64,000 nt of DNA, from positions 60,100-124,099 of the forward strand of contig CBDCRK010000013.1 of the NCBI GenBank assembly GCA_965220955.1, written 5' to 3'. How positions within the stretch are numbered: position 1 is the first letter of the stretch; the number at the start of each line of letters is the position of its first letter. The DNA is from CBDCRK01 sp965220955 (lineage in GTDB: Bacteria; Desulfobacterota; Binatia; Bin18; CBDCRK01). Position numbers and translations under genes: made by a program. Below, in pieces: positions 41,582-50,993 of this stretch. The notes under the pieces are model-generated. The model did no database searches and was not told where the DNA came from. It saw only the letters and a list, made by a program, of their open reading frames with translations.

Positions 41582-42157
41582 TCAGAATCCTTTATGCCCT
41601 AGTGAACCAGAGCACCGTGTAACAATGAAATATCCCTTGCTGCTTGGCCACCTCGCCCATTTCCTATTTAGCATCATTTCTGCGAAGCTTGTCCCTGAGA
41701 CATCAAGGAGCAGGCACGTTGTACGGCGGACAACATTCGTCTGAACTAAGCGTGTTTCCAGCAACTCAATCACAGTGCTGGCATGCTCCCAGACAAATTC
41801 GCGAAACAATGCATAGGTATCCTTTGACGGCTGGCGTGGCTCCTTCTCGTTGACAACAACGTCCGGGTAAAAATCCCGCAGTGGATGCTGGGCACCACGG
41901 AGCAGTAAATAGTGCACAGCCGCAAACAACAAATTAGGGGGCATCTGGGACGGTGAGCAGCGCGCGGCTAAACCGAGCATCTCAGGATCAGCCAGCACTC
42001 CAAAAGACAGTTCTTGGTAAAGGGGTGAGCCATTCTCTGGCGCTTGATACTTGCCAAAGTTATGGAAGTGAGCGCGGACCCGATCAGGATCAATGGTCGG
42101 CCGAGAAGTCAGAGGGTTGTTCCTACAGCGCAATTCTACCGGAGGGAGAACTCCCAT
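41582..42157 (-). pseudogene. Truncated DUF2332-family gene
   Basis: A 191-residue frame. The first 150 residues match DUF2332 (SPLYQELSFGVLADPEMLGL, NLLFAAVHYLLLRGAQHPLR and LLETRLVQTNVVRRTTC), in which the family has RLVQTNEVxRCAxLLP. Beyond LLLDVSGTSFAE the pattern is lost and the frame ends at 41582, while family members are about 330-350 residues. It is therefore a 3-prime truncation, probably inactive. No ribosome site is clear at 42157. It lies between the Fic gene and a flavin monooxygenase gene. Confidence 0.6.
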
Positions 42158-42186
42158 TGGTTCAGATGAATATGTACCGTATTTTG

Positions 42187-43209
42187 TTAGGGGCTCTTAG
42201 TATACCTTGGCATGACCTCCTGAGCAAAGAGCCTAAGCGAGTTTAGCATCTTTTCGTGTGACAGCCCGGGCAGTGTCATACGACAGACAATATAATTCAC
42301 ATCAACCTCATCCCGATAGCGCTCGATCTCACGGGCACAGTGGTCTGGATCACCAATAATGAATCGCTCGGAAGTGATAGACTCAAATGTGGGTTGAGCC
42401 TCAGACAAGGTCCGCCAGCGGTTGTAGCGGCGGTATTGGGTAAGGAGTGGCTCCTCGACATCCTTGCGAGCCTGCCTCTGAGTTTCTGCTACATAGACTG
42501 TGCGAATAAGCGGAAATAAGGACTGGCTCTGACCAAGTTGCTCCTGGATTGACTTATACATAGCCTGGCGCTCTCTAAGCTGGGGAATAGACTCCAAAGG
42601 AGAAGTGAAAAGGGGAATATCCATCTGAGCGGCCTGCTTAATGCCAACGTTACCAAAAGATGCCATCCAAATAGGGATGAAGGGCTGTAACGGTTTAGGG
42701 ACAACAGAGATCGGTCCGGTCTCCTCTCCAGGCGAAAAGTTGGCGCTAGGGACCTCATAGTACCGGCCTTTATAGACAAATGGCTCGTCAGCCCAAGCAA
42801 GATAAAGGATGTCGATGATTTCCTTAATACGTGCGCGCTTTTCTTTTCTTCGTACTCCGTAGACATCAAACTCTGCCTGCCGGAAGCCGGTGCCCGTGCA
42901 CAGGATGAGCCGTCCACCGGAGAGTACGTCCAGCACGGCAGCATCCTCTGCCACCCTTATTGGGTGGGCAAGGGTTACAGTAGCATACACGCCAACCTTG
43001 ATTTTTTTTGTCCGTGCGGCAATGGCTGTTCCCTCGATAAAAGGAGACGGGCATTGCCGTTCTGGAGAAAAGTGCTGCTCCGCCACCCAGATGGAGTCCA
43101 GCCCCAGCTCGTCCGCTAACTCTGCCTGTTCCAGCATCTCCTGGTGCGCAGCAGCCAGAGACTGTCCAGCCAGCATCTCAAAATTTGAAGCACCGAAGCC
43201 AAATTGCAT
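42187..43209 (-). CDS. LLM-class flavin-dependent oxidoreductase
   Basis: A 340-residue protein from the ATG at 43209, which follows GAGGGGAT. A longer frame reaches 43284 without signals. The luciferase fold is shown by MQFGFGASNFEML, SIWVAEQHFSPERQCPSPF, VGVYATVTLAHPIRVAEDAA, LCTGTGFRQAEFDVYG and FIPIWMASFGNVGIKQAAQM. It belongs to a different branch from the two paralogues at 38756 and 59116. Substrate and reductase are unknown. A 15-bp perfect inverted repeat separates it from the Bax1 stop on the same strand. The gap is about 118 bases. Confidence 0.9.
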   Translation of the reverse strand: MQFGFGASNFEMLAGQSLAAAHQEMLEQAELADELGLDSIWVAEQHFSPERQCPSPFIEGTAIAARTKKIKVGVYATVTLAHPIRVAEDAAVLDVLSGGRLILCTGTGFRQAEFDVYGVRRKEKRARIKEIIDILYLAWADEPFVYKGRYYEVPSANFSPGEETGPISVVPKPLQPFIPIWMASFGNVGIKQAAQMDIPLFTSPLESIPQLRERQAMYKSIQEQLGQSQSLFPLIRTVYVAETQRQARKDVEEPLLTQYRRYNRWRTLSEAQPTFESITSERFIIGDPDHCAREIERYRDEVDVNYIVCRMTLPGLSHEKMLNSLRLFAQEVMPRYTKSP

Positions 43210-43285
43210 AAGATCCCCTCTCTTTAATGTTAGAGCCGGCTGTAACCTGTCCGCATTATACCTATTTGTCTTGTTGCTATCCAAG

Positions 43286-43333
43286 CACTAAGACACAAAG
43301 ATTCCCCCCTATTTTTTCCTTTGTGTCTTAGTG
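43286..43333. repeat. 15-bp perfect inverted repeat overlapping the bax1 stop codon
   Basis: CACTAAGACACAAAG at 43286-43300 pairs with CTTTGTGTCTTAGTG at 43319-43333 around an 18-base loop. The bax1 stop codon at 43328-43330 is inside the right arm. CTTTGTGTCTTAGTG is a common dispersed repeat in environmental genomes, so this may be a REP-type insertion that also serves as a terminator for the XPB-Bax1 operon. Confidence 0.6.
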
Positions 43334-44611
43334 ACTTTGCGGTTCATCATCTGAACCTTGCCTATCAGATAGGTATTTCTCGGGAAAAGTCCAAGAGGCT
43401 TCTCCCACCTGTTCTAACCTGGCAATGACCTCTTTGGGGTCAATCCGTGTCTTAAAAAAGAACACACTCCCGGGCACATTGTCGAGGTCTTCTTCGCTTA
43501 CTTTTAAATTTGCCGAGATGGCAATCACCATGTCTTCCCGTCCTGCCCGCCGCAGCTTCATAAACTTCTTTTCCAGATACTCTGGTCGCCAAAAACCAAC
43601 AATTTCCATAAGAGCGGTGCGACCGTCAGCATGGCGGAAGGCAAAGTCCGGGATAAAGACCGTATCCTTAAGGTTAATAACCTCCACTTCTCGCTCCATC
43701 TGCCAATCGCTTTCGGTCTGAGCAAAGCGCTGGGCAAAGGTTTTCTCTAGAAGCGAGTCATACAGGGTACCGTCGTTATAATGTGAGATGAGCCCAGCAT
43801 TTTCATCCAGGGGGAAATAGCGTTGGGTACCGTCACCCATAACAATCTCGGCTTCCATTTTCCACCTATTGCACAAGAGAAGGGCGGGAAGGAAGGTTGC
43901 CATCTGCAGGCCATACTTCTGGGAGAGGTGAAAAAGGCTCACCGGTCCATCAAGAGTGACTTCATAGCCGCTATCAAGGTCCCCGGTGATGGTGTGCATC
44001 AGCCGGTAGAACTTGATGAACTTAAAGAGCTGCTTATAACGGCTGGGAATGTTGCGGTAGACGCTAAGCTTCATCTGGATACAGCGATAGAGAAGCGCCT
44101 GAGCCAGGGCCACGTTATAGCGCTGGAGCAACCAATCTGGAGAAGGGGGGTCAAAGGTAGAGAGGAGGTGATTCTCCGCCAGATCGGCATATAAAGCCCA
44201 GGCAATCTGCTCCGGATCAGTTTTGTACTCTGTTGCCACCTCGACCAGAAGATCGTCCTTTGTCACCGGATGGATGAGATCTGGTTGCAGAACAACCGGG
44301 TGGTGTTCCCTGGCTAGAGTAAAGAGCCGGTGGCGAATCTCAGCCGGGGGCGCCACGCTCTGCTGAGTAAACTCACAACGGTCATCGGCAAGAAGCTTGG
44401 CCAATCCCCGCTGGATACGGTAGTCGGTGCTGTCCTCAGCATAGCGGTCCAGGGCTGCGGTGAGTTCTCGCCTGGTTTTCCCCTGGTGCTGGACAAAGAT
44501 ATTGATAAGATCCTCGGCCAGACGAATATAGCGAGGAGCGTCTACTTTAATATAGCGCGGGAAGATATAGGGTCCCTCGCTGCGGGTCAGGAGCAGATCA
44601 CTGGTAAGCAT
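43328..44611 (-). CDS. bax1: Bax1-type nuclease (DUF790), XPB partner
   Basis: A 427-residue DUF790 protein. The N-terminus SDLLLTRSEGPYIFPRYIKV starts the family, then the middle helical part (SRYKQLFKFIKFYRLMHTI) and a C-terminal PD-(D/E)xK-like nuclease domain with VFIPDFAFRHADGRTALMEI and VGFWRPEYLEKKFMKLRR, giving Asp, Glu and Lys at the expected spacing. In archaea Bax1 binds XPB and cuts DNA bubbles made by it. It overlaps the XPB gene end by 14 bases, so the two are coupled. The residue pattern looks intact. Confidence 0.88.
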   Translation of the reverse strand: MLTSDLLLTRSEGPYIFPRYIKVDAPRYIRLAEDLINIFVQHQGKTRRELTAALDRYAEDSTDYRIQRGLAKLLADDRCEFTQQSVAPPAEIRHRLFTLAREHHPVVLQPDLIHPVTKDDLLVEVATEYKTDPEQIAWALYADLAENHLLSTFDPPSPDWLLQRYNVALAQALLYRCIQMKLSVYRNIPSRYKQLFKFIKFYRLMHTITGDLDSGYEVTLDGPVSLFHLSQKYGLQMATFLPALLLCNRWKMEAEIVMGDGTQRYFPLDENAGLISHYNDGTLYDSLLEKTFAQRFAQTESDWQMEREVEVINLKDTVFIPDFAFRHADGRTALMEIVGFWRPEYLEKKFMKLRRAGREDMVIAISANLKVSEEDLDNVPGSVFFFKTRIDPKEVIARLEQVGEASWTFPEKYLSDRQGSDDEPQSH

Positions 44612-45956
44612 CGTGCTGGCGTCTCCTGCGGCTGATGCTTTCCTCTACGGTGTGGGCGGTAACGACTTCGTAGAGGGTGGCCTGTTTGCCTTCTCTTCTG
44701 CGCAGAATGCGTCCAAGCCGCTGCACATGTTCACGTGTGCTGCCCGAGCCAGAGAGGATAATGGCCACGCTAGCCTCGGGGACATTCACCCCTTCGTTGA
44801 GAACCTTTGAGGTAGCTAGGGCCAGGTACTCTCCCCCGTTAAACCCTTCCAGGATGGCTTTACGTTCCTTGGTGTCGGTCTGATGCGTAATAACAGGAAT
44901 GAGAAAGGCGGCAGAGATAGCATAGACCGTATCATTATCGCTGGTAAAAATGATCACCCGATCACGAGCGTGCTTTTTAAGAAGAAAATCCAGCGTGCGG
45001 AGTTTGGCCGAGGTTCCCAACGCTAGCTTTTTGGCCTGCCTGTGGGCCAGCATGGCCTGTCTGCCTCTGCGGCTTATCGCACTCTCGCGCACAAACCGGT
45101 GCCAGCCAGCCAAACCATCCAGAACCACTCCATGGTCAACAAGAAAATTAGTAAACGTGCTCCGTGCTCGGCGGTATTCTTCTTCCTCTTCTGGGGTGAG
45201 GGTGACCTTAATGCGCTCTATCACATAATCGGCCAGGTATTCGCCAGCTAGTTCCCTAATACCCTTGGTATAGACCAGGGGACCGATTAGCTCCTCCAGG
45301 AGCGTGTGGCGGCCGTCTGCCCGCTCGGGCGTAGCGGTTAGACCCAAACGGTACGGGCCCAGGCACATTTCTGCAGCGTGGCTGTACATCTCACCAGGGA
45401 GGTGGTGACACTCATCAAAAATAATCAGACCAAAACGATTGCCTAACCGCTCCATATGACTGTAGGCACTGTCATAAGTCGTAACCGTAAGATCCTGCAG
45501 CTCATAATAGCCCCCGCCAATGAGTCCCACTTCTACGCCAAAGGCCGCGCAGAGAAGATCGTACCACTGGTTCATCAGGTCAATGGTTGGGGAAACCACA
45601 AGGGTGCTTCGCTGGGTCAACTCAATGGCCATTTGTCCGACATGGCTTTTGCCTGCACCAGTGGGAAGAACAATAACCCCGCGTTTTCCCATTTCCTTCC
45701 AGGCAGCCACAGCCTCTTCTTGAAAAGGATGGGGAGAGAGGGAAAGACGACTGCTGAGCCGGAGGGTTCGGTACGCTGGTGCCCGGTTCTCAAATTCTTT
45801 CCCTCTGTGTCTGAGATGCTCAACAATCGTCCGATAGTGATACGCCTGTGCCCGCCACCGGTCCACTCGATCATCCCATTTAAAACAAGCGGGAAGATCA
45901 GACAGGCCGACAACATCATGCACAACAAGGGTACCACGATCGAAGGAAAGTCTCAT
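44598..45956 (-). CDS. xpb: XPB-type superfamily 2 DNA helicase
   Basis: A 452-residue helicase. MRLSFDRGTLVVHDVV and an N-terminal damage-recognition-like region are followed by motif Q FQEEAVAAW, motif I VLPTGAGKSHVG, motif II IIFDECHHLPG, motif III LTATPERADG, then a second RecA fold ending LGRILRRREGKQ (motif VI). The short N-terminus and the Bax1 neighbour identify the bacterial/archaeal XPB family rather than ComFA or a type III restriction subunit. It should unwind DNA 3' to 5' at damage sites. It starts 8 bases after the stop of a CoA-transferase gene on the same strand and ends overlapping bax1. Confidence 0.9.
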   Translation of the reverse strand: MRLSFDRGTLVVHDVVGLSDLPACFKWDDRVDRWRAQAYHYRTIVEHLRHRGKEFENRAPAYRTLRLSSRLSLSPHPFQEEAVAAWKEMGKRGVIVLPTGAGKSHVGQMAIELTQRSTLVVSPTIDLMNQWYDLLCAAFGVEVGLIGGGYYELQDLTVTTYDSAYSHMERLGNRFGLIIFDECHHLPGEMYSHAAEMCLGPYRLGLTATPERADGRHTLLEELIGPLVYTKGIRELAGEYLADYVIERIKVTLTPEEEEEYRRARSTFTNFLVDHGVVLDGLAGWHRFVRESAISRRGRQAMLAHRQAKKLALGTSAKLRTLDFLLKKHARDRVIIFTSDNDTVYAISAAFLIPVITHQTDTKERKAILEGFNGGEYLALATSKVLNEGVNVPEASVAIILSGSGSTREHVQRLGRILRRREGKQATLYEVVTAHTVEESISRRRRQHDAYQ

Positions 45957-45964
45957 CGTTTAAT

Positions 45965-47176
45965 CTACACCACTCCTTTTTGTCGAAGAGTCGAGATTAC
46001 CTCAGAGCTATATCCTAACCCCTTTAGCATCTCCTCTGTGTCCTGACCCAGAGCAGGGGCAAAGCTGCGGATGCTACCCGGGGTATCGGAGAGTTTGACC
46101 GCTACACCGGCCTGGGTCACTTTTCCCGCAACCGGATGGTCTAAATCGACCGCCATCTGACGGTGGCGAATCTGGGGATCCTGAAAGACCTCCGGCACAT
46201 CGTAAACCTTTCCTACACAGACATCAGCCTTAGCCAGGAAATCGAACCACTCCTCTCGAGTCTTGGTGAGGAATATTTTCTGCAACTCGGACCGAGCCAA
46301 GCGGTGTCTATCAGTCGTCGGATGGGAAAAATCTCCAGCCTTCATACCGCAGTCCTTAAGGTCTGGTCGATCAAGCGCATCACAAAGATTCTCCCACAGC
46401 CACGGTTCTGTACAGCCAATACTGATCATCTTGCTGTCCTTGGTTTCATACACCCCATAGTAGGCATATCCTCCGCCAAAGACGCCTTTGCCCCGGGCTG
46501 GCATAACATCCTCGGCAAAATAGTCCCGCACATTAGGGGTAGCAGCCAGCAAAGAGAGGGTCGTATCGAGGTAAGAAATGTCTACCAACTGCCCTTTTCC
46601 CGTCCGCTCGCGGGCAAAAAGTGCGTACATAATACCGATCACCCCATGCATCGAGGCGCCTGCGTAATCGGCAACAATATTTAGGGGAATCGCCGGTGGT
46701 CCCTCGGGCGCACCGATCAGGTTAAGTACCCCAGCCAGAGAGAGATAATTGATGTCGTGGGCAGGATAATCTCGGTAAGGGCCATCCTGGCCATAGCCAC
46801 TGAGTGAGCAGTAGACAATCCTGGGATTAACGTGGCTAAGGGTCTCATAGTCCCCACCTAGACGCTTCATCACTCCCGGGCGATAGCCTTCAACGAGCAC
46901 ATCGGCGGTCCCGGCTAGCTTATGAAGCACCTTTTGTCCCTCCGGGTCTTTAAGATTGAGGGTCATGCTCTTCTTGTTGCGGTTAGTAAAGTTTGTAGCC
47001 AGCTTGCGGGCTTCTTTGGGTCCAGGGGAATTCCCTGATCCTGCCAGTTTGCCCGAGGGTGGGGTTTCAATCTTTAATACTTCGGCCCCCATGTCTGCTA
47101 GCATCATTGTGCAAAACGCTCCTGGTCCTACCCGCGTTAGCTCTAGTACCTTTATTCCGTCAAGCGCTCCAGCCAT
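45965..47176 (-). CDS. CaiB/BaiF CoA-transferase family III, first gene of the XPB-Bax1 operon
   Basis: A 403-residue protein. GIKVLELTRVGPGAFCTMML begins the fold, with MGAEVLKIETPPSGK, RNKKSMTLNLKDPEG, VLVEGYRPGVMKRLGGDY, IVYCSLSGYGQDGPY and the Asp of GQLVDISYLDTTLSL. It is a typical class III transferase close to alpha-methylacyl-CoA racemase. Residues of the racemase-type active site cannot be fixed by eye, so racemase activity is possible. The start has GAGGAAAT upstream. It lies 8 bases before XPB on the same strand, an odd partner for DNA repair, so the link may be chance or a shared promoter. Confidence 0.92.
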   Translation of the reverse strand: MAGALDGIKVLELTRVGPGAFCTMMLADMGAEVLKIETPPSGKLAGSGNSPGPKEARKLATNFTNRNKKSMTLNLKDPEGQKVLHKLAGTADVLVEGYRPGVMKRLGGDYETLSHVNPRIVYCSLSGYGQDGPYRDYPAHDINYLSLAGVLNLIGAPEGPPAIPLNIVADYAGASMHGVIGIMYALFARERTGKGQLVDISYLDTTLSLLAATPNVRDYFAEDVMPARGKGVFGGGYAYYGVYETKDSKMISIGCTEPWLWENLCDALDRPDLKDCGMKAGDFSHPTTDRHRLARSELQKIFLTKTREEWFDFLAKADVCVGKVYDVPEVFQDPQIRHRQMAVDLDHPVAGKVTQAGVAVKLSDTPGSIRSFAPALGQDTEEMLKGLGYSSEVISTLRQKGVV

Positions 47177-47368
47177 GATTTCCTCCTTGAGGCAGATTTT
47201 CTGTCTTTATAGACCACCTTCCCCCAATGAATCTAGAGGATGGAGGAGTAAAACTTATACGATCTGGGTGTATTTTAGTATTAGCCATTGACATGAGGAG
47301 TGTTCCAGGAGCAAAAAGGGACAGAAGCAACACCCAAGCTTCCTACATGATTTTCGAAGGTAGTTGAT

Positions 47369-50300
47369 ATGCAATGTCTGAGCTGCAGCTTTGATAATCC
47401 AGAGGGAATGAAATTTTGTGGCAATTGCGCCAATCCTCTTAGCCTCCGCTGTCCACAGTGTGGTTTTGATAACCCGCCTGGATTTGCTTTCTGTGGCCAG
47501 TGTGCCACACCCCTCACCAGACAGACCTCGATCCCTCAGCACGCCAAAACACAGAGACAACAAGAAAAGCAAGAAGAAGAAACTGAATCAAGTGGACTTC
47601 TAGCTGCTACATATGAAGCATCTGAGGCTCAGCGACGCCAGCTAACGGTGATGTTTTGTGACTTGGTAGATTCTACTGCTCTCTCAGAGCAACTCGACCC
47701 TGAAGAACTGCGCGAGGTAGAGAGGGAGTATCAGAAGGTTTGTGCAGGGGTAATCAGCCACTTTGGAGGACACCTGGCGAAATATCTTGGTGACGGGCTG
47801 TTGGTCTACTTTGGCTATCCGCTGGCACATGAAGACGATGCTCACAGGGCAGCACGTGTAGGGCTAGGGATAATAGAGGAAATGGGCAGGCTCAACGTTC
47901 GCCTTGAGCAGGAAAGGGAGGTAAGGCTATCCGTGCGGGTAGGGATTCATACCGGCTTGGTAGTGGCAGGAGAGATGGGAGGAGGAGAATATCGGGAATC
48001 CATGGGCATTGTGGGTGAGACCCCAAACATTGCTTCTCGGCTGGAGGGCATAGCCGAGCCTAACACCGTAGTAATCAGCTCGGCCACTTATCGGCTAGTT
48101 AAAGGTTTTTTTGCCTGCCACAACCTTGGTCTGCGTGTGTTGAAAGGGGTCTCGACCCCTGTGCAGGTGTATCGAATCGTTGGCGAGAGCGGTGTGCAGA
48201 GCCGTCTTGAGGTCGCCGCTACCATAGGACTAACCTCGCTTGTGGGGCGGGAGCAAGAACTAGGGCTGCTTTTGGAGCACTGGGAGCACGTCAAGGATGG
48301 GATGGGGCAGGTAGTGATACTCAATGGGGAGGCGGGAATTGGCAAATCACGCCTAGTGCAGATGCTGAAAGAGCGAGCAACGGGAGAGGCCCACGCAAGG
48401 CTGGAATGGCGCTGTTCACCCTATTACCAGAACAGCGCCTTCTACCCTGTGATCGATCTATTGCAGCGGGTGCTGGAGTTTAGCAGAGAAGATTCTCCTG
48501 AGGACAAGCTAGCCAAGCTAGAGAGGGTCCTTTCACAATATCACTTTGCCCTGGACGATACCGTGCCACTCTTTGCCTCGCTGCTCTCTCTCCCGCTGCC
48601 CAATCGCTATCCACCTCTCACCCTGACCCCTCACAAGCAGAAGCAGAAGACCTTGGAGGCTGTGGTAGCTTGGTTACTAGAGGAGGTGGAGAAGCAGCCC
48701 ATGCTCTCGGTGTGGGAAGACCTGCAATGGGCCGATCCCTCAACTCTGGAGCTTTTAAGCTTGTTGATAGACCAGGCACCAACGGCCCACATACTAATTG
48801 TGCTTGTCTTTCGCTCGGATTTTACTCCTCCATGGATTATGCGCTCACACCTGACCCAGATCACCCTCAGCCGCTTAGGCCGCAAACAGGTAGAGGGAAT
48901 GGTTGAGAGAGTAACAGGAGGCAAGGCACTGCCGACCGAGGTGCTCCAGCAAGTGGTGGCCAAAACCGACGGAGTTCCCCTGTTTGTGGAAGAGTTGACC
49001 AAAATGGTACTGGAGTCAGGACTGTTAAGAGAGAAAGATAGTCATTATGAACTCACAGGTCCTCTGCCTCCCTTGGCCATTCCCTCCACACTACAAGACT
49101 CGCTTATGGCCAGACTGGATCAACTGGCCACGGTCAGAGAAGTAGCTCAACTGGCAGCTACCCTAGGACGAGAGTTTTCCTACGAGTTGCTACAGGCTGT
49201 CTCACCTCTGGACGAAGCGATTTTACAGAAGGAGCTTGCTCGGCTAGTGGAAGCCGAGATCCTCTACCAGAGGGGACTTCCTCCTCACTCTAAGTACTTC
49301 TTTAAGCATGCTCTCATCCAGGATGCTGCTTATCAGTCGTTGCTGAAGAGCAAACGGCAGCAGTACCATCAGCAGATTGGCCAAATTTTAGAAGAGCAAT
49401 TCTCAGAGAATGCTAAGACCCAGCCAGAGCTGTTGGCTCATCATTACACAGAAGCAGCTCTTAGAGAGCAAGCTATTACCTATTGGCAGAGGGCAGGCGA
49501 GAGAGCCATTGAGCGTTCGGCCAATGTAGAAGCGGTGGGTCACTTTACCAAGGGTTTAGAACTACTCAAGACTCTGCCAGACACCCCCGGGCGGACTCAG
49601 CAAGAACTCATGCTACAAATCACTTTGGGTGTGCCGCTGGCAGCCATCAAGGGTTATGCAGCCCCAGAGGTAGAGAGAACCTATGCTCGGGCCCGAGAGT
49701 TGTGTCAGCAGGCAGGTGAGACTCCTCAGCTTTTCCCGGTACTGTTTGGATTGTGGAGGTTTTATCTTGTGCGAGGAGAGTTGCAGACGGCCCATGAACT
49801 GGGGGAGCAACTCCTAAGACTGGCTCAGCATGCGCAAAACCCGACCCTGCTCCCAGAGGCTCATGGCGCCTTGGGCATTACCTTGCCTTACCTTGGAGAG
49901 TTGATTTCTGCCCAAACACACCTAGAACAAGGGATTGCCCTCTATAATCCCCACCAACATCGTTCCCTGGCTTTTCTTCATGGGCAGGACCCCGGAGTCG
50001 TTTGTCGGGTCCATGCAGCCTGGGCACTATGGTATCTTGGCTATCCAGACCAGGCCCTAGAGAGGAGCCGCGAGGCTCTTACCTTGGCCCAGGAGCTGTC
50101 CCACCCCTTTAGTCTGGCTTTTGCCCTGTACCATTCTGCCCGGCTGCATCAGCTCCGCCGGGAGGTGCAGGTAGCCCAAGAACGGCTAGAAACAGTCATT
50201 AGCCTATCGACCGAGCAAGGGTTCGCGCAGTGGCTGGCGCTAGGGATTGCCTTGCAAGGCTGGATGTTAGCCGAACAAAGACAAGTAGAAGAAGGGATTG

Positions 50301-50809
50301 CTCAGATGAGCCAGGGCCTAGCCGCATACCGGGCTACGGGGGCGGAGCTGGGGCGACCGTTTCAGCTTGTCCTACTGGCCGAGGCGTACGGGAAAGTAGG
50401 ACAGGCTGAGGAGGGATTGAACGTGCTGGCTGAGGCGCTGGCTGTGGTAAACAATACGGGGGAGCGGAATTATGAGGCGGAGCTGTATCGACTCAAGGGG
50501 GAACTCCTACTAGCACAGAAAAGCAAAAATCAAAAGCCTGTTCTGAGCTTAGTCGAAGTGGCAAAAGGCAAAAGTGGAAAGGGACCGGAGGCTGAGGAGT
50601 GTTTTCACCAAGCCATCGATATTGCCCGCCGGCAGAGTGCCAAGTCTCTGGAGCTGCGAGCAGTGGTGAGCTTGAGCCGGCTATGGCAGAAACAGGGCAA
50701 GAAAGAACAAGCCCAGCAGATACTGGCAGAGATCTATGGCTGGTTCACCGAGGGATTTGATACTGCGGACCTGAAAGAGGCTAAGGCGCTGCTGCATGAG
50801 CTGGCATGA
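47369..50809 (+). CDS. Zinc-ribbon class III adenylate/guanylate cyclase with AAA ATPase and TPR domains
   Basis: A 1146-residue protein. Residues 1-50 hold two zinc ribbons (C3/C6/C17/C20 and C28/C31/C42/C45). Residues 88-270 are a class III cyclase domain with metal Asp98 (FCDLVDST) and Asp142 (LGDGLL), substrate-specifying Lys138, and Asn220 and Arg224 (PNIASR). The AAA/NTPase part has NGEAGIGKSRLV (P-loop), and TPR-like helices fill the C-terminal 500 residues. Lys138 and Thr218 favour cAMP as product, but guanylate cannot be excluded. Such proteins are predicted regulators. The Lys-rich insert around 50521-50560 contains a REP-like sequence in frame. It is divergent from the CoA-transferase-XPB operon. 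Confidence 0.92.
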   Translation: MQCLSCSFDNPEGMKFCGNCANPLSLRCPQCGFDNPPGFAFCGQCATPLTRQTSIPQHAKTQRQQEKQEEETESSGLLAATYEASEAQRRQLTVMFCDLVDSTALSEQLDPEELREVEREYQKVCAGVISHFGGHLAKYLGDGLLVYFGYPLAHEDDAHRAARVGLGIIEEMGRLNVRLEQEREVRLSVRVGIHTGLVVAGEMGGGEYRESMGIVGETPNIASRLEGIAEPNTVVISSATYRLVKGFFACHNLGLRVLKGVSTPVQVYRIVGESGVQSRLEVAATIGLTSLVGREQELGLLLEHWEHVKDGMGQVVILNGEAGIGKSRLVQMLKERATGEAHARLEWRCSPYYQNSAFYPVIDLLQRVLEFSREDSPEDKLAKLERVLSQYHFALDDTVPLFASLLSLPLPNRYPPLTLTPHKQKQKTLEAVVAWLLEEVEKQPMLSVWEDLQWADPSTLELLSLLIDQAPTAHILIVLVFRSDFTPPWIMRSHLTQITLSRLGRKQVEGMVERVTGGKALPTEVLQQVVAKTDGVPLFVEELTKMVLESGLLREKDSHYELTGPLPPLAIPSTLQDSLMARLDQLATVREVAQLAATLGREFSYELLQAVSPLDEAILQKELARLVEAEILYQRGLPPHSKYFFKHALIQDAAYQSLLKSKRQQYHQQIGQILEEQFSENAKTQPELLAHHYTEAALREQAITYWQRAGERAIERSANVEAVGHFTKGLELLKTLPDTPGRTQQELMLQITLGVPLAAIKGYAAPEVERTYARARELCQQAGETPQLFPVLFGLWRFYLVRGELQTAHELGEQLLRLAQHAQNPTLLPEAHGALGITLPYLGELISAQTHLEQGIALYNPHQHRSLAFLHGQDPGVVCRVHAAWALWYLGYPDQALERSREALTLAQELSHPFSLAFALYHSARLHQLRREVQVAQERLETVISLSTEQGFAQWLALGIALQGWMLAEQRQVEEGIAQMSQGLAAYRATGAELGRPFQLVLLAEAYGKVGQAEEGLNVLAEALAVVNNTGERNYEAELYRLKGELLLAQKSKNQKPVLSLVEVAKGKSGKGPEAEECFHQAIDIARRQSAKSLELRAVVSLSRLWQKQGKKEQAQQILAEIYGWFTEGFDTADLKEAKALLHELA
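50536..50558 (+). repeat. REP-like palindrome embedded in the cyclase coding region
   Basis: CCTGTTCTGAGCTTAGTCGA continues with AG. It closely matches the dispersed CCTGTCCTGAGCTTGTCGAAG palindrome of environmental genomes. It is translated in frame as PVLSLVE within the loop KSKNQKPVLSLVEVAKGK, between TPR helices, where it does no visible damage to the reading frame. Confidence 0.6.
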
Positions 50810-50993
50810 AGAAGGGACAAAGACTGGCACGGTCTATTGGCCCTTGACACAGAGAGTACAACACAGGCAGAAAAGAAAAGACGTGGCCCCAAAAGGGGAT
50901 AAGTCTATGACCGGGAGGACGATTAAAAAGGCGCGTGAATGGGAAGAAATCCCCAATGCAGCGCGGCGGTACTTGTTGTTGTACGGTTAGAGC

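Noticed and set aside
50796..50990. Short frame after the cyclase, with REWEEIPNAARRYLLLYG resembling the end of adenylosuccinate synthetase
   Set aside because: Only about 20 residues resemble PurA and the frame overlaps the cyclase end; too little to claim a gene or remnant.
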